64,000 nt of DNA from Polycladomyces abyssicola. GTDB taxonomy: Bacteria; Bacillota; Bacilli; Thermoactinomycetales; JIR-001. The translations under genes were made by a program, and so were the position numbers. Below are positions 46,006 through 55,846 of this stretch, in pieces; position 1 is the stretch's first letter; every line of letters begins with the position of its first letter. The stretch is from the NCBI RefSeq assembly GCF_018326425.1, contig NZ_AP024601.1, positions 1,476,001 through 1,540,000 on the forward strand. Reading direction: 5' to 3'. The notes below the pieces were generated by a model. It had not been told where the DNA came from. It did no database searches and saw only the letters and a list, made by a program, of their open reading frames with translations.

Positions 46006-47292
46006 ATGTGCAAATCAAACGGGCCAATGAGCGGATTGTGGAGAGAGGCGGACTTCCTGAAGTTTTGGACAGGGGAAACGATCTCGCTGTTCGGCACGCA
46101 AATCACCGCGTTGGCATTGCCGCTGGCGGCTGCGGACACGCTTGGGGCGACTCCGGCTCAGATGGGCATGCTCAATGCCGCTCCCTTACTGCCGTATCTG
46201 CTGCTGACGCTGTGGGTCGGTGTTTGGGTGGACCGTGTCAAACGCCGACCGATCCTGATCGTCGCCAATATCGGACGGGCGGTGCTGCTCGGGTTCATCC
46301 CGGTCAGTGCCCTGCTCGGCATCCTCCGGATTGAGTATTTGTATTTTGTCACGTTGTCAGTAGGGGTGTTGACCGTGTGCTTCGACTTGGCGTATCAGTC
46401 GTATTTGCCTTCATTGGTGGACAGGGAAAGGTTGGTGGAAGGAAACAGCAAACTGCAAGTCAGCGCTTCGATCGCGCAAATTGGTGGTCCCGGTTTGGCC
46501 GGTGTGTTGATCGGCATGATGACCGCCCCGATCGTCATCCTGCTGGATGCGGTATCTTATCTGCTTTCCGCCTGTTTCCTCGCAGCGATCCGAAAAAAAG
46601 AACCGACACCGTCTTGTTCGTCTGTACCGCCGTTATTTTCCGGTATCGGGGAGGGGATACACATCGTATTGTCCGATCCGTATCTCCGCGCCATCGCGGG
46701 GGAGGCGGCCACCTACAATTTTTTCAGTCAGGTTTGTTGGGCTGTGTACGTATTGTTCATGACGCGGGAGTTGCACCTCGGACCGGACTGGTTGGGTTGG
46801 ATCATGGCCGCTTCCAGCGTGGGAGCGTTGGCGGGCTCGTTGCTTGCCGGTTGGATCGGGCGTCGGTTGACCGTCGGCCGTTCGATCACGGGTGCGATGT
46901 GGGTGGCATGTGTCGCCCCATTGTTGGTGCCGGCCGTAGGTGGACCGTGGTATGTGACGGTGCCGGCGCTTATGCTCTCCTTTTTTCTCAGCGGAGTGGG
47001 TCTGGTGGTTTCCAATGTGCATGTGATCAGTTTGCGGCAGGCGATCATACCTGAACACATACTGGGTCGGGTCAATGCCTGCTATCGTTTCATCGTGACG
47101 GCCGCCGCCCCATTCGGGGCTTTGTTGGGCGGGATGCTGGGCTCGTATTTCGGTTTGCGGATTACGTTGGTGATCGGTGCATTGGGCACGCTTTCAGCCA
47201 TGGGTTGGATTTTGTTGTCTCCTGTCTCTCGACTGCGAGAGATGCCCGGGGAGATGGAGAGATGTGGGGAAACAGGCACGCGGCTCGTCTGA
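46006..47292 (+). CDS. MFS efflux transporter (MFS_3/DHA3 type)
   Basis: 428 residues, about 12 membrane helices. Family markers: LWREADFLKFWTGETISLFG, ALPLAAADTLGATPAQMG, LWVGVWVDRVKRRPILIVAN, and the mid-protein loop QVSASIAQIGGPGLAGVLIG. Resembles macrolide/enterobactin-type exporters; substrate unknown. ATG at 46006 behind AAGGTGGGAAG. Confidence 0.88.
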   Translation: MCKSNGPMSGLWREADFLKFWTGETISLFGTQITALALPLAAADTLGATPAQMGMLNAAPLLPYLLLTLWVGVWVDRVKRRPILIVANIGRAVLLGFIPVSALLGILRIEYLYFVTLSVGVLTVCFDLAYQSYLPSLVDRERLVEGNSKLQVSASIAQIGGPGLAGVLIGMMTAPIVILLDAVSYLLSACFLAAIRKKEPTPSCSSVPPLFSGIGEGIHIVLSDPYLRAIAGEAATYNFFSQVCWAVYVLFMTRELHLGPDWLGWIMAASSVGALAGSLLAGWIGRRLTVGRSITGAMWVACVAPLLVPAVGGPWYVTVPALMLSFFLSGVGLVVSNVHVISLRQAIIPEHILGRVNACYRFIVTAAAPFGALLGGMLGSYFGLRITLVIGALGTLSAMGWILLSPVSRLREMPGEMERCGETGTRLV

Positions 47293-47607
47293 AACAGCAT
47301 TAGAGATGCTCCGGCTGAAGTGGAAGCCGTGTTGCTTGACGATGGATACTAACGATTGACTTGAAAATTGAAGCGGTCGGTGAGTCTTTCTGTCCCATAC
47401 TTTTCATAATTATAAACAGGTAAAAATAATTGACTATATTGTTTATTCTCCTTATTATAAAAATAGGAGAACACCTCATCCAAAAGCGTTGTGGGCGTCC
47501 GGCGTTAAGACGACTCAGGATCGGTCGCGAAATACGTTACTTCTGAAATTGATCCGGATCCAAATTCCATCTTTCCCCAACTTACCTTTCTATAACTCAC
47601 CCTTCTA
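47293..47607. other. Leader region before the CO dehydrogenase operon
   Basis: AT-rich stretch with TTGACT (47430) and TATAAA (about 47456), a poorly spaced promoter; TTGACA at 47733 is another candidate -35. No gene seen up to the cre-like site. Confidence 0.35.
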
Positions 47608-47621
47608 TGAAAACGCTTGCA
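47608..47621 (+). promoter_or_regulatory. cre-like catabolite response element
   Basis: TGAAAACGCTTGCA fits the Bacillus CcpA consensus TGNAANCGNTNNCA at every fixed position, 170 bases before coxM. It suggests carbon-catabolite control of CO oxidation. Confidence 0.55.
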
Positions 47622-47790
47622 TTTCTACTGAGTACCAAAAAGTTGTCGGGGTATTTGCGAGTTCTAGGATGATCATCGTGACTCTCATTGTTGCAGACAA
47701 TCAAGTCAGGCCGATCTGTAAAATGTTCGGGATTGACAACGTCCATTCGTCCGCTGCCGCAACGCAACTACAAGCAAAGGAGGTTCTGCG

Positions 47791-48675
47791 TTGTTTCCGA
47801 ACTCGTTTGAGTACATTGCTCCTACCACACTGGGGGAAGCGGTCGAACTGTTGCAGCGATACGGCTACGACGCGAAGTTGCTCGCAGGAGGACAAAGTCT
47901 GCTGCCGATGATGAAACTGCGCGTGGCCGCGCCACCGATCCTGATCGACATCAACGGCATTGACGAGTTAAAAGGGTGGCGGGAGGAAAACAGTTTCCTT
48001 CGGATCGGAGCGTTGACCAGACACTCGGAGCTGGAGCATGCGGCTGAGTTGAGGGATCGGTATCCGTTGTTGGCCGAAACAGCCGTCTGGATTGCCGATC
48101 CTCTGGTGCGCAACTTGGGCACGGTCTGCGGGTCGCTGGCGCACGCCGATCCAGCCTCTGACTGGGGGGCGGCCATGTTGGCATTGCATGCCCAAGTGGA
48201 GGCGGTTGGTCCCGGTGGGAAACGGCAGATTCCCATCGACGACTTTTTCGTGGACACGTTTACCCCGGCGCTGGAGGAGAACGAGATTGCCACGGCGGTA
48301 CTCGTTCCGACGCCGACGGGCAGAGCAGCCGGACGGTATTTGAAGATTGAACGGAAAGCCGGCGACTTTGCGATTGCGGGACTCGCCATCCACGTTGAGC
48401 TGGATTCCGATGGGATCGTAACCGTGGCGGGATTTGGCATTTGCGCCTGCGGTCCGGTTCCGTTGCGCGGGAAGCGTGCGGAGGAGTATTTGCTGGGCAA
48501 GAAACTGACTCCGGAGACGATTGAGGCTGTCTCCCGCTTGGTTCCGGAAGATTCCGATCCAACGGACGATCTGCGCGGCAGCGCGGAGTACAAAAGAGAC
48601 GTCCTGCGCGTGTTCGCCAAGCGGGGATTGTCCGATATCGCCAAAGAACTGCAGGGAGAGGTGGTACTCCGATGA
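47791..48675 (+). CDS. coxM: Aerobic carbon monoxide dehydrogenase, medium FAD subunit
   Basis: 294 residues of the molybdenum-hydroxylase FAD domain: [17 protein letters not shown] (FAD AGGQS motif), [20 protein letters not shown] (second FAD motif) and a C-terminal CO-dehydrogenase flavin domain. Passes electrons from CoxS to the quinone pool. TTG start at 47791 with AAAGGAGG upstream. Order M-S-L is that of form I CO dehydrogenases; overlaps coxS by 4 bases. Confidence 0.93.
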   Translation: MFPNSFEYIAPTTLGEAVELLQRYGYDAKLLAGGQSLLPMMKLRVAAPPILIDINGIDELKGWREENSFLRIGALTRHSELEHAAELRDRYPLLAETAVWIADPLVRNLGTVCGSLAHADPASDWGAAMLALHAQVEAVGPGGKRQIPIDDFFVDTFTPALEENEIATAVLVPTPTGRAAGRYLKIERKAGDFAIAGLAIHVELDSDGIVTVAGFGICACGPVPLRGKRAEEYLLGKKLTPETIEAVSRLVPEDSDPTDDLRGSAEYKRDVLRVFAKRGLSDIAKELQGEVVLR

Positions 48676-49187
48676 AGATCCGGGTTCGCGTCAACGGGCA
48701 GACATATGAATCAGATGTGGAGCCGCGGAAGCTGCTGGTCTACTATTTGCGGGATGACCTGGGGCTTACCGGTACACACGTTGGATGCGATACGACCAGT
48801 TGCGGTGCCTGCACGGTACTACTCGACGGCAAGGCAGTCAAATCGTGTACGGTGTTGGCTGTTCAGGCAGACGGACGTGATGTGATGACAGTCGAAGGGT
48901 TGGAACAGGATGGCGAGTTGCATCCGTTGCAAACGGCTTTTTGGGAGGAGCATGGTCTGCAATGCGGCTACTGTACTCCTGGTATGCTGATGTCCGGTTA
49001 CGCTCTGTTGCAAACTAATCCGGACCCGTCGGAAGAGGAGATCCGGAGGGGCATTTCTGGAAACCTCTGCCGTTGCACGGGATATATGAACATCGTGAAA
49101 GCCATCCGATCGGCTGCGTCAAAATTGGCCGATGCATCTGCTGAACCTTCCAAGGAGGTGGCAGCCAGTGGCAGTTCGTCAGACTGA
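48672..49187 (+). CDS. coxS: Aerobic carbon monoxide dehydrogenase, small iron-sulfur subunit
   Basis: 171 residues with two [2Fe-2S] clusters: plant-ferredoxin type ([18 protein letters not shown] ... SCTV) and the four-helix type ([12 protein letters not shown] ... [12 protein letters not shown]). A 20-residue Ala/Ser/Glu tail follows. ATG overlaps the coxM stop (ATGA); the end overlaps coxL. Confidence 0.95.
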   Translation: MKIRVRVNGQTYESDVEPRKLLVYYLRDDLGLTGTHVGCDTTSCGACTVLLDGKAVKSCTVLAVQADGRDVMTVEGLEQDGELHPLQTAFWEEHGLQCGYCTPGMLMSGYALLQTNPDPSEEEIRRGISGNLCRCTGYMNIVKAIRSAASKLADASAEPSKEVAASGSSSD

Positions 49188-51519
49188 GTTGCGCCCATTG
49201 GGGAAGTCCGTCGGGCGTAAGGAGGACCCGCGTTTCATCCGCGGCAAGGGTCGTTATATCGATGATATCGTGTTACCCGGTATGCTGTACATGTGTTTGG
49301 TTCGCAGTCCGTACGCGCATGCTCGGATCAAGAGCATAGATACTTCGGAGGCGATGCAAGCGCCGGGCGTCAAGCTGGTGATCACCGGTGAAGATCTGGC
49401 GGCCATGAACTTGGCCTGGATGCCTACCATGGCCAATGACCAACAAATGGTGCTGGCGACCGGGAAGGTGCTGTATCAGTATCAGGAGGTGGCTGCGGTT
49501 ATCGCCGAGACGCGCGAGCAGGCTGTAGATGCCGCACAGCTTGTCTATGTCGATTACGAACCGCTTCCCGTTGTCGTCGATCCGTTCAAGGCGCTTGAGC
49601 CGGACGCTCCGATTCTGCGTGAGGACAGGGAGCAGAAGTCCAACCTCATTTTTCACTGGGAGGCGGGCGACAAGGAAGCGACGGAAGAACTGTTCCGGAA
49701 CGCGCCGGTGGTGGTCAAGCAGGATGTGCGTTTTCCCCGCGTCCATCCGTCGCCGCTCGAACCGTGCGGCTGTATCGCCGACTACAATACGGCGACCGGC
49801 AAGCTGACATGGTACGTGACGTCCCAGGCACCGCATGCCCACCGCACTGTCTTGTCGTTGGTCAGCGGCCTGCCGGAGCACCAGATTCGCGTGATTTCGC
49901 CGGACGTCGGGGGCGGTTTCGGCAACAAGGTCCCCGTTTATCCCGGATATGTTTGCGCAGTCGTGGCCTCGCTCAAGCTGGGCAAACCCGTCAAGTGGAT
50001 CGAAACGCGCACCGAAAACACCACCAGTACTGGCTTTGCGCGTGATTACCATATGACTGCCGAGATCGCCGCTGAGGAAGACGGGCGGGTGTTGGCGCTG
50101 CGGGTAAAAACGATTGCCGATCACGGAGCCTTTGACGCAGCGGCCGATCCGTCCAAATTCCCGGCTGGATTGTTCAGCATCGTTACGGGCTCCTACAACT
50201 TCAAGGAAGCGTTCGTCGAGGTCGACGGCGTGTATACGAACAAGGCTCCAGGCGGGGTCGCCTACCGCTGTTCGTTCCGTGTGACCGAGGCTGCGTATTT
50301 GATCGAGCGCGTGATGGATGTACTCGCTCGCCGTGTAGGCGTCGATCCAGCTGAGTTGCGGAAACGCAACTTCATCCGTAAGGAACAGTTCCCGTATAAG
50401 TCGCCGACGGGCTGGACCTATGACAGCGGCGACTACGAGAAAACGCTGGCTCTGGCGTTGGAGAAAATCGGCTACGAAGAGTTACGCAAGGAACAGGCAG
50501 AAAAGCGGGCCCGCGGGGAATTGATGGGCATCGGTATTTCCACCTTCACCGAGGTTGTCGGTGCGGGGCCTAGCCACACCTTCGACATCATGGGGATCAA
50601 GATGTTCGACAGCGCCCAAATTCGCGTCCATCCGACGGGAAAAGTGATTGCCCGGTTGGGGGTACGCCATCAGGGTCAGGGGCATGAGACGACGTTCGCC
50701 CAGATTATCGCACAGGAGTTGGGGCTAAGTACGGACGATGTCATCGTCGAAGAGGGGGATACCGATACCGCCCCTTACGGACTGGGAACCTACGCCAGCC
50801 GATCCACCCCGACTGCCGGTGGTGCCGCTGCGCTCTGCGCCCGGCGGATCCGCGAAAAGGCAAAGAAAATTGCGGCACACCTGCTGGAAGTGGGGGAAGA
50901 GGATGTGGTTTTTGATGGCGTAGCATTTTCCGCCAAAGGCCTTGCCAGCAGGACTGTCACGATGAAAGACATCGCATTTGCGGCGTACACCAATGTGCCG
51001 GAGGGAATGGAGCCAGGGCTGGAAGCTACGTACTATTATGATCCACCCAATCTCACTTTTCCTCACGGAGCATATATCGCGGTCGTCGACATCGACAAGG
51101 GAACGGGCGCAGTCAAAGTTCGCCGTTTTCTCGCTGTCGACGATTGTGGCACCGTGATCAACCCAATGATCGTTGAGGGACAGGTGCACGGGGGATTGAC
51201 GGAAGGCTTTGCGATTGCGTTCATGCAGGATATTCCCTTCGACGAGGACGGAAACTGTCTGGCGACGAACTGGATGGATTACTTGGTCCCGACCGCGTTG
51301 GACACCCCGAAGTGGGAGACCGATCGGACCGTGACGCCCTCACCTCACCATCCTATCGGGGCGAAGGGTGTGGGTGAGTCACCGAACGTTGGCTCGCCGG
51401 CGGCGTTTGTAAACGCGGTGGTGGACGCCCTGGCACCGCTGGGGGTCGAACATATTGACATGCCCATATTCCCGTGGAAGGTGTGGAAAATCCTGCGCGA
51501 GCATGGAGTGACCGAGTGA
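49168..51519 (+). CDS. coxL: Aerobic carbon monoxide dehydrogenase, large molybdenum-copper subunit, form I
   Basis: 783 residues. The active-site loop reads AYRCSFR (Cys368), the diagnostic form I signature whose Cys holds Cu bridged to Mo; form II enzymes have AYRGAGR. Other cofactor motifs: [21 protein letters not shown], and the catalytic Glu in [10 protein letters not shown]. Oxidises CO with water to CO2. GTG start at 49168 with AAGGAGG 9 bases upstream, overlapping coxS. Probably membrane-associated on the inner face through the complex. Confidence 0.96.
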   Translation: MAVRQTELRPLGKSVGRKEDPRFIRGKGRYIDDIVLPGMLYMCLVRSPYAHARIKSIDTSEAMQAPGVKLVITGEDLAAMNLAWMPTMANDQQMVLATGKVLYQYQEVAAVIAETREQAVDAAQLVYVDYEPLPVVVDPFKALEPDAPILREDREQKSNLIFHWEAGDKEATEELFRNAPVVVKQDVRFPRVHPSPLEPCGCIADYNTATGKLTWYVTSQAPHAHRTVLSLVSGLPEHQIRVISPDVGGGFGNKVPVYPGYVCAVVASLKLGKPVKWIETRTENTTSTGFARDYHMTAEIAAEEDGRVLALRVKTIADHGAFDAAADPSKFPAGLFSIVTGSYNFKEAFVEVDGVYTNKAPGGVAYRCSFRVTEAAYLIERVMDVLARRVGVDPAELRKRNFIRKEQFPYKSPTGWTYDSGDYEKTLALALEKIGYEELRKEQAEKRARGELMGIGISTFTEVVGAGPSHTFDIMGIKMFDSAQIRVHPTGKVIARLGVRHQGQGHETTFAQIIAQELGLSTDDVIVEEGDTDTAPYGLGTYASRSTPTAGGAAALCARRIREKAKKIAAHLLEVGEEDVVFDGVAFSAKGLASRTVTMKDIAFAAYTNVPEGMEPGLEATYYYDPPNLTFPHGAYIAVVDIDKGTGAVKVRRFLAVDDCGTVINPMIVEGQVHGGLTEGFAIAFMQDIPFDEDGNCLATNWMDYLVPTALDTPKWETDRTVTPSPHHPIGAKGVGESPNVGSPAAFVNAVVDALAPLGVEHIDMPIFPWKVWKILREHGVTE

Positions 51520-51707
51520 CACAGCTTGAACAGAGGACGGACGGGGCGAAAGACGGCTTCTCCCGACCGCGTGAGGGCCGCCCCCGGCTTGTTTTTGCGT
51601 CGATCAGCGCAGGAGCGGATGATCCGGTATGGGCAGGCGCAGGATTCACAGAAAAAGATGGGTAAGGAGGTGGTTCCGGCAGGGGGTTCCTCTGCCGGAT
51701 CACGCGG
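51520..51707 (+). other. Spacer in the cox operon
   Basis: A hairpin CCGGCAG/CTGCCGG (about 51677-51698) precedes the next gene. A short frame here lacks homology. Confidence 0.4.
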
Positions 51708-52715
51708 ATGCACACGATACCGGACGAGATTCGCTTGTTGGAGGAGCGACGGGAACCTTACGCTGTGGTGACCGTGGTTCGTCGTGTCCGACCCAGTTCG
51801 GCCAACGTGGGTGACAAGGCTGTTGTTACTTCCGACGGCCGGATGTTCGGATTTGTCGGAGGTCAATGTACACGTGGATTGGTGACAGATCAAGCTCAGC
51901 AGTGTCTCAAAACGGGCCAGAGCCAATTACTGCTCATTACCGCCAATCCACCCGCCGAGGTGGAGGAGGGGGTAACGGTTTTGCCGATGACCTGCCAATC
52001 AGAGGGCGAGGTGGAATTGTTTATCGAACCGAAGTTACCGGATCCGCTCCTGGTCGTGATCGGAGATTCTCCCGTTGCCTTGGCGTTGGAGGAACTGGCC
52101 CCGAAGTTTGGGTGGTTTTCTCGGCGTCTGGCCTTGGAGCAAATGGAAGAGAATGGCGATGATCCGGCAGAACGGTTGAAACGAAACTTGTCACAGGTGT
52201 ATGAGCCCAAGATGTACGCGGTGGTGGCGACGATGGGGCAATACGACGACGTTGGACTGCTGGCGCTTCAGAAGTTCCCGCTGGCTTACGCCGGTGTGGT
52301 CATCAGTCCGAAACGCTGGCGCTCATTGCGGGAAGCGCTGCTCAGCGCGGGAGCGTCGGCAGAGTTTTGCGATTTCGTCGTCGCGCCTGCCGGTTACGAC
52401 ATCGGCGCTGTGGGACCGCAGGAGATCGCACTCAGCATCTTCGCACAGATGATCGAGAGGCGGCGCCGTCAGGTGGAGGTCCGCTACCACCCACCATCCA
52501 ATATGAGTATCTCTGAGACGTCTGCCGAGAAGGCTGCGCACGTGTCCACGTCGCAGCGGCTGGGGACGGGTGTCGATCCGGTCTGCGGAATGCGTGTCGA
52601 TCTCGATAGCACGCCTTATCGTACGGTGCATGAAGGAAAGACGTACGGATTCTGTTGTCCTCACTGTTTACGGAAGTTTCAACAAGAACCGGAAACGTAC
52701 GCGATTGCCCGATAA
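51708..52715 (+). CDS. XdhC/CoxI-like maturation protein fused to a YHS domain
   Basis: 335 residues. The first ~240 resemble XdhC/CoxF proteins (ERREPYAVVTVVRRVRPSSA, GFVGGQCTRGLV, then a Rossmann-like half ending AAPxGxDIGAVGPQEIALSI in type), which handle Mo cofactor sulfuration and insertion. After a linker, residues about 285-335 form a YHS domain: DPVCGMRVDLDS and GFCCPHCLRKFQQEP, with five Cys and a metal-binding look. YHS domains occur in copper proteins and P-type ATPases, so delivery of Cu to the Mo-Cu site is a reasonable inference. ATG 51708 has no strong ribosome site. Confidence 0.82.
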   Translation: MHTIPDEIRLLEERREPYAVVTVVRRVRPSSANVGDKAVVTSDGRMFGFVGGQCTRGLVTDQAQQCLKTGQSQLLLITANPPAEVEEGVTVLPMTCQSEGEVELFIEPKLPDPLLVVIGDSPVALALEELAPKFGWFSRRLALEQMEENGDDPAERLKRNLSQVYEPKMYAVVATMGQYDDVGLLALQKFPLAYAGVVISPKRWRSLREALLSAGASAEFCDFVVAPAGYDIGAVGPQEIALSIFAQMIERRRRQVEVRYHPPSNMSISETSAEKAAHVSTSQRLGTGVDPVCGMRVDLDSTPYRTVHEGKTYGFCCPHCLRKFQQEPETYAIAR

Positions 52716-52751
52716 AGTGAAGTCGATCGATTCCGGCAAGGAGGGATACAG

Positions 52752-53252
52752 TTGCGCACGTATCAAGGAGACTTTGTCATCGATTTGCCGCGTCAGACTG
52801 TGTGGGAGTTCGTCATGGATCCGCAGCGGATGGGGCCGTGTGTTCCAGATCTTTTGAAGTTGGATGTGGAGAGCGAGACCCGTTTTCACACGCTTGTCCG
52901 TGTCGGTGTTGGGCCCGTTCGAGGCAAGTTCAACTTGACGGTTGAAGTGACCGTGACCGAGCCGGAAGAGTCTGCTGAACTCTCCGTACGAGGCGGGGGT
53001 ATGGGCAGCCGTGTCGATATGAAGGCGAAACTGACGCTCAGTGATACGGAAAGTGGTGGAACGAAACTGGATTGGCGGTGTGACGCTGCGATCAGCGGGC
53101 CGATCGCCAGTCTCGGCGGTCGGATGATTGACAATGAAGCCAGAAAGATCACGGAAAAGCTGTTCGCCAATTTGCGCGAAGCGCTCTCGTCTGTGTCAGA
53201 ACAGGTGGCAGCGACGTCGACGGAGACGGCGGAACCTGAGTCGACTGATTGA
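52752..53252 (+). CDS. coxG: CoxG-family SRPBCC protein
   Basis: 166 residues: DFVIDLPRQTVWEFVMDPQ and MGPCVPDLLKL are the CoxG start; AISGPIASLGGRMIDNEARK is the conserved amphipathic end. CoxG recruits CO dehydrogenase to the membrane and can carry menaquinone in mycobacteria. TTG start at 52752 behind AAGGAGG. Follows the XdhC-YHS gene closely. Confidence 0.9.
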   Translation: MRTYQGDFVIDLPRQTVWEFVMDPQRMGPCVPDLLKLDVESETRFHTLVRVGVGPVRGKFNLTVEVTVTEPEESAELSVRGGGMGSRVDMKAKLTLSDTESGGTKLDWRCDAAISGPIASLGGRMIDNEARKITEKLFANLREALSSVSEQVAATSTETAEPESTD

Positions 53253-53282
53253 CAATCCGGGGATGCCGTGCGGAGGGACGGA

Positions 53283-54149
53283 ATGGTGGACGATCGTGTG
53301 GAGAAGTTGCGGAAATGTTTGCAGAATGCCAAGTACGTGGCTGACGAAGGACTGGCTATGGTTCTTTACCTGGCACAGCGTTTGAACCGACCACTGCTGT
53401 TGGAGGGGCCGGCCGGTGTCGGTAAAACCGAGCTGGCCAAGGCAGTGTCGGTGGTTCGCGGTGTGGAGTTGATTCGACTGCAATGCTACGAGGGTTTGGA
53501 TGCTGCACATGCTCTGTACGATTGGGATTACCCCAAACAGCTGTTGCTGACCAGGGCCACGTTTTCCGGTGAGGCCGGGGGTGCGGCGCCTGACATCTAT
53601 ACCGACCACTTCTTGATTGAACGGCCATTGCTGCGTGCTTTGAAGACAAAGCCCGCCCCCGTTCTGTTGATCGATGAGGTGGATCGGGCGGACGAGGAAT
53701 TTGAAGCTCTATTGCTGGAGTTTCTGTCAGAGTTTCAGATCACCATTCCGGAACGTGGTTCGTTTCGGGCTGAAGTGCCACCAACGGTGATTCTGACGTC
53801 CAATCGCACGCGCGATTTATCGGATGCATTGCGGAGGCGCTGTCTCTACTATTGGTTAGATTATCCGAGTGTAGAGCAGGAGGCGGCTATCATTGCCCTT
53901 CATGTACCCGACGTGGCTCCGACTGTCGCCCGTCAGATTGCGCGCGCGGTGCGCCGGTTGCGAAAGTGGTCGCTCCTCAAACCGCCCGGATTGGCAGAGT
54001 CGATCGATTGGGCGCGTGCGGTTGCCGATCTGGCGGCAGGAGAGCTGGACGAATCAGTCACCCGCCTGACGCTCGGATGCTTGTTGAAGACACAGGAAGA
54101 CCTGGAACTGGTACGAGAGAAAGGACTGGCCTTGTTGTGGAACGCATAG
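53283..54149 (+). CDS. coxD: CoxD, MoxR-type AAA+ ATPase
   Basis: 288 residues: Walker A LLEGPAGVGKTELAKAV, Walker B VLLIDEVDRADEEFEALLLE, sensor 1 PPTVILTSNRTRDLS and Arg finger region ALRRRCLYYW. CoxD is the chaperone ATPase needed to install S and Cu in the CO dehydrogenase site. ATG at 53283 behind GGAGGG. Overlaps coxE by 13 bases; CoxD and CoxE act as a pair. Confidence 0.93.
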   Translation: MVDDRVEKLRKCLQNAKYVADEGLAMVLYLAQRLNRPLLLEGPAGVGKTELAKAVSVVRGVELIRLQCYEGLDAAHALYDWDYPKQLLLTRATFSGEAGGAAPDIYTDHFLIERPLLRALKTKPAPVLLIDEVDRADEEFEALLLEFLSEFQITIPERGSFRAEVPPTVILTSNRTRDLSDALRRRCLYYWLDYPSVEQEAAIIALHVPDVAPTVARQIARAVRRLRKWSLLKPPGLAESIDWARAVADLAAGELDESVTRLTLGCLLKTQEDLELVREKGLALLWNA

Positions 54150-55306
54150 ACCTGAACGGACTGACGGGGATGACCGCAGCGGTGATTCGTCAGGTTCAGG
54201 ATTTTACCCCTTTTTTGCGAAAACACGGGTTTCGCGTTGGCACGCCGGAGACATTGACCGCGCTCAGGTGCTTGGCGGAGGCGGACCTGTCAGTGCCGGA
54301 GGGACTTATGTTTGCGCTGCGCTCTGTCTACGCCCGTTCGCCGGTTGAGTGGGGTTCGTTTCCTCATCTGTTCAAACGTCACTTTTTGAACCCGGGTACG
54401 AGGCTGGAAGAAAAGAAACGGATTCAGGCGGATGAGCGGTCTGGACATTCGCGTGGTTTGACCGAGACGCAGGATCGCCCGCCCACAGTGAGTTTCTCCA
54501 TGCAGCCGGGATCCAGTCCGAGTCAGGGAGAACGCTACGCCCTGCAGGCCGATCCGTCTCAGCTGCGCGCGGTGTTGGCCGTCTCCAAGCGGGCTGTACG
54601 GCAATTCGACCGCCCGCCGGGACGACGGTTTCGCCGTGGTGGGCGCGATCGGGTGAATCTGCGCGCGACGATGCGCGAGAGCGTTCGTTACGCGGGAGAA
54701 CCGCTCCGTCTGCATTGGCAACAGTACCGACCAGATCGGCCGTCGGTTGTGCTTATGATCGACATTTCCGGATCGATGAAGGAGCACGCCCCGTTCATGA
54801 CTTCTCTCGCGTGGTCGTTTACGCGTCTGCGCCTGCGCTGCGAGGTGTTCGTCTTCTCAACTTGGCTCAAGCGCGTCACACATCTGGTAGCGCGCAAAGC
54901 GGTACAGGGAATTCCAGTCTCGGAACTGGCAGAACTGAAGGGCGGGACGCGCATCGGAGAAGCGCTTGAGGAGCTGCAGCACAGATATGGCGGTCTGTTG
55001 CTGCAACATACTTCTGTGATCATCGCGTCGGACGGGTTTGACGCCGGTCATCCCGAGCGCCTGCGCTCCGCTATGAAGACGCTTTCCGAACGCGTGCGGC
55101 ATGTGGTTTGGCTCAATCCCCTGCTCGGCGACCCGGGCTATGAGCCAATCTCGAGCGGAATGTCCGTGGCGATGCCATACATCCATCGGTTCGTCGATGT
55201 ACACGACTTGGACAGCTGGCGAGAGGCGGTTGAAGGTCAGGTTTTCCGACCTGTCTCTTCGCCAGTGACCCCATTTACCGTGCATACACATGTAGTGCCT
55301 CAATGA
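54137..55306 (+). CDS. coxE: CoxE, von Willebrand A-domain protein
   Basis: 389 residues. N-terminal helical part, basic linker (RPPGRRFRRGGRDRVNLRAT) and a C-terminal vWA domain with MIDAS motif MIDISGSMKEH, GGTRIGEAL (Thr ligand) and IIASDGFDAG (Asp). Works with CoxD in metal-site assembly. GTG start at 54137 inside the end of coxD. Confidence 0.92.
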   Translation: MERIDLNGLTGMTAAVIRQVQDFTPFLRKHGFRVGTPETLTALRCLAEADLSVPEGLMFALRSVYARSPVEWGSFPHLFKRHFLNPGTRLEEKKRIQADERSGHSRGLTETQDRPPTVSFSMQPGSSPSQGERYALQADPSQLRAVLAVSKRAVRQFDRPPGRRFRRGGRDRVNLRATMRESVRYAGEPLRLHWQQYRPDRPSVVLMIDISGSMKEHAPFMTSLAWSFTRLRLRCEVFVFSTWLKRVTHLVARKAVQGIPVSELAELKGGTRIGEALEELQHRYGGLLLQHTSVIIASDGFDAGHPERLRSAMKTLSERVRHVVWLNPLLGDPGYEPISSGMSVAMPYIHRFVDVHDLDSWREAVEGQVFRPVSSPVTPFTVHTHVVPQ

Positions 55307-55432
55307 AACCCGTATTGACTTTTACAGGGAAGTGAAAGCTGATCCGATCATCTAGGGAGCATTTCGGGGCCTTTATCCGGCCTCCTCCCAGCAATTAGCC
55401 TCATACATCCATTACCGGAGGTGATAACGGAC

Positions 55433-55846
55433 GTGAAAGAGAATCAGGAAATCGCTCTGGCAATGGAAGAGGGGAGACGGGCGGGCAGAAAGATGGCGTT
55501 GGCCACCGTTGTCCGCGTGAAGGGATCCGCCTATCGCCGGGAAGGTGCAAAAATGCTGATCGACGAGGAAGGAAAAATGACAGGTGTGATCTCTGGCGGC
55601 TGCCTGGAACCGGACGTAGCAGAAGTGGCCAAACAAGTGATGGCCGACGGTCACCCTGTGATGAAACGTTACGATTTGGATGAGGATCTCGTGTGGGGAT
55701 TGGGGCTGGGGTGCCCGGGTACCGTCGATGTCTTGATTGAGCCGGTTTCGTGGAACGAGACGACAAACGAAGCGGATGTTCCCCGATCATCCGATGGAAA
55801 GGATGTGAAGGAGCGGGGGTTCGCGGGGAAGGAGGCATCCTCATGA
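55433..55846 (+). CDS. XdhC/CoxI N-terminal half, separate gene
   Basis: 137 residues with the XdhC_CoxI domain: MALATVVRVKGSAYRREGAK, GVISGGCLEPDVAEVA, WGLGLGCPGTVDVLIEP. GTG start at 55433, 9 bases after GGAGGTG. In most bacteria this domain is joined to the Rossmann part in one protein; here the next gene carries that part and starts in an ATGA overlap, so the two products probably act together. Confidence 0.88.
   Translation: MKENQEIALAMEEGRRAGRKMALATVVRVKGSAYRREGAKMLIDEEGKMTGVISGGCLEPDVAEVAKQVMADGHPVMKRYDLDEDLVWGLGLGCPGTVDVLIEPVSWNETTNEADVPRSSDGKDVKERGFAGKEASS

Noticed and set aside
46008-47054. Two long alternative frames (108 and 225 codons) inside the MFS gene
   Set aside because: They are Arg/Gly-rich shadows of a GC-rich membrane-protein gene.
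53852-54136. Long N-terminal extension of coxE inside coxD
   Set aside because: It is a shadow of coxD, low in homology; the CoxE-like sequence begins at GTG 54137.
55750-55842. Upstream extension of the XdhC C-terminal gene to 55750
   Set aside because: The extension overlaps the previous gene and has no ribosome site, while AAGGAGG stands directly before ATG 55843.
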